From: Eubacteriales bacterium
GTDB taxonomy: Bacteria > Bacillota > Clostridia > Peptostreptococcales > Anaerovoracaceae
Length of the DNA stretch: 7,947 nt
Assembly (NCBI GenBank): GCA_029098205.1
Contig: JAQXNW010000176.1
Span: 1 to 7,947 of the forward strand
Reading direction: 5' to 3'
A program made the translations under genes and the position numbers. The notes below the pieces were generated by a model. It was not told the origin of the DNA and did no database searches. It worked only from the letters and a program-made list of their open reading frames with translations. Positions 5,521 through 7,947 of the stretch are shown here, in pieces. Within the stretch, counting starts at the first letter, position 1. Each line of letters starts with the position of its first letter.

Positions 5521-6228
5521 TTACTTTTCTTCGCTTCTATAATCTCTGTTCCCGAAAATAGCTGTTCCGACACGAACCATATTGGATCCTTCTTCAACCG
5601 CTACTTCAAAATCATTCGTCATTCCCATGGAAAGATACTTGAAATCGATCCGATCCGTGTGCTCCCCATTCGCGTATTTATCATACAGCCGTTTTGCTTC
5701 TCTGAAACACGGCCTAGTATCTTCTGGATTTTCCTCAAACGGCGCAATGCACATAAGTCCGGAAATCCGGACGTTCGAGCATTCATCCGCAATTTCCCGG
5801 ATCATCCGGTCCAAATCGTCTTCGTCGATTCCGAACTTACTGTCCTCGTGCGCGATATTCACCTGAATAAGAATATCCATGACAAGTCCATGCTGCGCCG
5901 CTCGTTTGTCAATTTCCTTAGCAAGCTTCACGCTGTCGACGGAATGAATCATTACGACCTGATCAATGATCTGCCGCACCTTATTTGTCTGGAGATGTCC
6001 GATTAAATGCCAGCGGACCGGCTTCACATCCTCTTTTTTCCGAAGAATCTCCTGCACCTTGTTTTCAGCGATATCCGTGACGCCGGCATCGATTGCCTCG
6101 TTCATTTCATCCGCCTCATGAAGTTTTGTCACTGCGACCAGCGTGACATCTTCCGGATTTCTGCCTGAACGAATCGCTGCTTCACGGATTCTGCGTCTGA
6201 CTTCTTCAATATTCTCCTTAATGGACAT
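5521..6228 (-). CDS. ylmE: YggS/YlmE-family PLP-binding (PLPBP) protein
   Basis: 235 residues, family length. These single-domain TIM-barrel proteins bind pyridoxal phosphate and keep PLP and amino-acid pools in balance; no enzymatic activity is established. Visible: the PLP lysine in VAVTK (Lys35), the AENKVQE motif (54-60, normally GEN-VQE), WHLIGHLQTNKVRQI (73-87), IQVNIAHEDSKFG (121-133), ISGLMCIAPF, and the C-terminal phosphate-binding segment LSMGMTNDFEVAVEEGSNMVRVGTAIFG (199-226). The ATG is only 3 bases after the stop of the HlyD-like gene, with AGAGG about 10 bases upstream inside that gene, so translation is probably coupled. Location before sepF matches the ylm cluster. Confidence 0.95.
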   Translation of the reverse strand: MSIKENIEEVRRRIREAAIRSGRNPEDVTLVAVTKLHEADEMNEAIDAGVTDIAENKVQEILRKKEDVKPVRWHLIGHLQTNKVRQIIDQVVMIHSVDSVKLAKEIDKRAAQHGLVMDILIQVNIAHEDSKFGIDEDDLDRMIREIADECSNVRISGLMCIAPFEENPEDTRPCFREAKRLYDKYANGEHTDRIDFKYLSMGMTNDFEVAVEEGSNMVRVGTAIFGNRDYRSEEK

Positions 6229-6231
6229 TTT

Positions 6232-7218
6232 CTATCTGCCTCTTTTCAATATCTCATCGTAATTATTTACTGTATCGACCAGCTTCCCATCCGGATCCGT
6301 ATAGGAAGTACTCTGAATGACTGAACGCTCTCCGTCCGTCGAGATTACTAAAATCGGCGTAAATTTATAATTCCCGTTTTTCTGTCTTACGTAAACACCC
6401 TGCTGCCCGTTTTTCTTCGAAATACTGGAATTCGGGATCAAAAGCCCCCTTGCGTCGCTGGTAATCGTTCTTACATCCTGCACCCGGGTTTTCGCGAACC
6501 CCTTGTAATAATCACGGGTCTCAACAATCAGCATGGTTTTCCCTGATCCGGCCTTTTTCACCGCATATACTTCCCCGCGGATGGTTTTCCGGCCGTCAAT
6601 CCGTACCGATATATCGTTTCCCTTCCGGTACCTCTTCTGATGATCCGACGGGACAAAGCATACGATATACCAGGCCATTCTGTCACAGATTTTGAAGACC
6701 GGATCTCCCTGAGAGATGTCCGTTTTCGGAAGATCAAGAACGTTCTCTCTCTCCAGACGGCTGTAATAGCTCTCTGTTTTCTTCAGCATCGTCTCCGGCG
6801 TAAGCTCCGCCTCATACCCGTCTACGGAATAAGTGACAACACCTTCTTTCCCGGCGGTATAAGCTTCTGTACGGACAGTATGGTTTCCCAGCCGGTCCAG
6901 AACATTCCTGAACTCCCGGGATGGTTCATCTGAATTGTTGGAAGAATCCGGCACCAGTTTCAAAATCCGGGTTCCCTTCCGAACCAAATCTCCTTCAGAG
7001 ATGTATCGGTTGGCGCTTCCGGATCCAGCGGCCGTATAAACGGTTTCCGTCCGGACGAAATAGCCCTTCTGTTCGTCATAAACTTGTAAACGCCCATATT
7101 CCGCAGTATAAGTTGTCCGAAGCGCACCTGTCACTGTCGGTATGATGTAAATCAAAACATACAAAACAGCAAGAAGCGCCAGAAACAAAAGAAGCGGCTC
7201 TTTCTTTAATCTGCTCAT
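6232..7218 (-). CDS. HlyD-like membrane-anchored adaptor protein, exact role unknown
   Basis: 328 residues. One N-terminal membrane segment (about 9-28) after a basic start (MSRLKKE) makes it a type II anchored extracytoplasmic protein. Residues 70-90 (YISEGDLVRKGTRILKLV) and about 165-180 (DISQGDPVFKICD) look like the two lipoyl half-motifs of HlyD/membrane-fusion adaptors, interrupted by a polar, partly helical stretch (95-160) that is short for a coiled-coil hairpin. A beta-rich part follows (about 185-260), and GLLIPNSSISKKNGQQGVYVRQKNG (258-282) resembles the membrane-proximal domain. No transporter gene is adjacent. It lies 18 bases after trmD and 3 bases before ylmE, so it is in the division operon. 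I know of related HlyD-type genes near ylmE in Clostridia, but no established function. Annotations as an efflux adaptor would be from domain only. Confidence 0.75.
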   Translation of the reverse strand: MSRLKKEPLLLFLALLAVLYVLIYIIPTVTGALRTTYTAEYGRLQVYDEQKGYFVRTETVYTAAGSGSANRYISEGDLVRKGTRILKLVPDSSNNSDEPSREFRNVLDRLGNHTVRTEAYTAGKEGVVTYSVDGYEAELTPETMLKKTESYYSRLERENVLDLPKTDISQGDPVFKICDRMAWYIVCFVPSDHQKRYRKGNDISVRIDGRKTIRGEVYAVKKAGSGKTMLIVETRDYYKGFAKTRVQDVRTITSDARGLLIPNSSISKKNGQQGVYVRQKNGNYKFTPILVISTDGERSVIQSTSYTDPDGKLVDTVNNYDEILKRGR

Positions 7219-7236
7219 GATACCTCATTTAGCATT

Positions 7237-7947
7237 CTACAACAGATGTCTGACTTTTTCTATGACTTTCTGTTCATCTTTCGCGAATCCCCCAGGATTC
7301 TTCACGAATTCTTCAAACATCTCCGGCCTTTTTTTCTTTGTCAGGATCAGTGCCTGCTCCATCCGCCAAAGGTGAATTTTCCGATGGTCCCCGCTGAGAA
7401 GGATTTCCGGAACCTCCATGCCTTCATAATTTCTTGGCTGCGTATACTGCGGGTATTCCAAAAGACCGGAATAAACCGATTCCTCCAGCGCCGAATCCCT
7501 GCTTGCCAGAACTCCCGGAAGAAGCCGGGTCACCGCGTCGATTAAAACCATCGCCGGAAGTTCCCCGCCGGTTAGAATATAATCACCGATAGAAACTTCT
7601 TTTATATTCCATTTATCCAATATGCGCTGATCAACCCCTTCGTAATGCCCTGCCAGAAGCACAATTTCTTCTTCAGCCGCAATCTCTTCAAGGAGCTTCT
7701 GATCCATTACATCGCCACGGGGAGACAGATACAGCACCGGCTTTCTCTCCGCTTCCAGATCCTTAAGCGCGTCATCAATCGGCTGCGCCGTCATCAGCAT
7801 GCCAGGGCCGCCGCCGAACGGAGTGTCATCGGTTCGTTTCCGCTTATCCCTGCTGTAATCCCGGATATTCCGAACGTCCAGAGAAATAATTCCATCTCTG
7901 GCCGCGCGTCCGATCATACTGGCATCCAAGGCCTTAAACATTTCCGG
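7237..7947 (-). CDS. trmD: tRNA (guanine37-N1)-methyltransferase TrmD, 5' end cut by window edge
   Basis: 236 codons; full TrmD is about 240-250. Upstream of the Met at 7941 the frame continues as Pro-Glu to the edge, matching the FPEMF start region of TrmD, so that Met is internal and about ten codons are missing. TrmD is a SPOUT methyltransferase that uses S-adenosylmethionine to make m1G37, preventing frameshifting. Visible: RNIRDYSRDKRKRTDDTPFGGGPGMLM, the deep trefoil knot (LLAGHYEGVDQRI, SIGDYILTGGELPAMVLIDAV), TRLLPGVL, and the C-terminal domain with PQYTQPRNYEG and LLSGDHRKIHLWR. It is the most upstream gene of the operon in view. The usual next gene, rplS, is absent. Confidence 0.97.
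   Translation of the reverse strand, partial: PEMFKALDASMIGRAARDGIISLDVRNIRDYSRDKRKRTDDTPFGGGPGMLMTAQPIDDALKDLEAERKPVLYLSPRGDVMDQKLLEEIAAEEEIVLLAGHYEGVDQRILDKWNIKEVSIGDYILTGGELPAMVLIDAVTRLLPGVLASRDSALEESVYSGLLEYPQYTQPRNYEGMEVPEILLSGDHRKIHLWRMEQALILTKKKRPEMFEEFVKNPGGFAKDEQKVIEKVRHLL

Noticed and set aside
5499..5597. Longer sepF start 33 codons upstream
   Set aside because: It would overlap ylmE by 77 bases and place extra residues before the conserved MGI membrane anchor; the perfect AGGAGG sits before the shorter start.
5191..6006. Plus-strand open frame of 271 codons opposite sepF and ylmE
   Set aside because: It lies wholly antisense to two well recognised genes, has no domain-like sequence, and is explained by codon bias on the opposite strand.
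1..7947. CRISPR arrays, insertion sequences, tRNA or phage attachment sites
   Set aside because: I looked on both strands for direct repeats with spacers, transposase motifs, terminal inverted repeats and tRNA-like cloverleafs and saw none; the genes are syntenic housekeeping genes.

Overview
The window looks like core chromosome of a Gram-positive, low-to-mid GC bacterium of the class Clostridia, possibly near Lachnospiraceae; the rank below class is a guess. The evidence is the cluster ylmE-sepF-ylmG-divIVA-lspA-rluD on one strand, a RelQ-type small alarmone synthetase, an RqcH-type NFACT protein and AGGAGG-like ribosome binding sites. No mobile element, CRISPR array, tRNA or rRNA was seen.

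Layout. Positions 2-1084 (+) hold the 3' part of rqcH, which rescues stalled ribosomes. A hairpin at 1085-1120 separates it from a convergent small (p)ppGpp synthetase gene (1129-1800, -). The intergenic region 1801-1965 carries a candidate pair of overlapping divergent promoters. It is followed by a small four-cysteine protein gene (1966-2163, +) with its own terminator (about 2224-2261). Everything from 2253 to the right edge is on the minus strand.

In transcription order (right to left) the minus-strand block is trmD (partial), an HlyD-like membrane-anchored adaptor, ylmE (PLP-binding YggS family), sepF, ylmG (YggT family), divIVA, lspA and rluD. The gaps from trmD to lspA are 18, 3, 22, 6, 33 and 12 bases, with no terminator seen, so these seven genes probably form one operon. 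A good rho-independent terminator lies between lspA and rluD. The block joins tRNA modification (TrmD), cell division and pole organisation (SepF, YlmG, DivIVA), lipoprotein maturation (LspA) and rRNA pseudouridylation (RluD).

Most of the window is conserved housekeeping sequence, and I do not see a clearly new multi-gene system. The points worth a second look are: four regularly built D-x-x-[KQ]-T motifs in the DivIVA tail; the small zinc-finger-like protein divergent from the alarmone synthetase; the interlocked inverted-repeat promoters between those two genes; the absence of ylmH from its usual place; the HlyD-like gene sitting between trmD and ylmE where rplS or ylmD might be expected; and the terminator isolating rluD.
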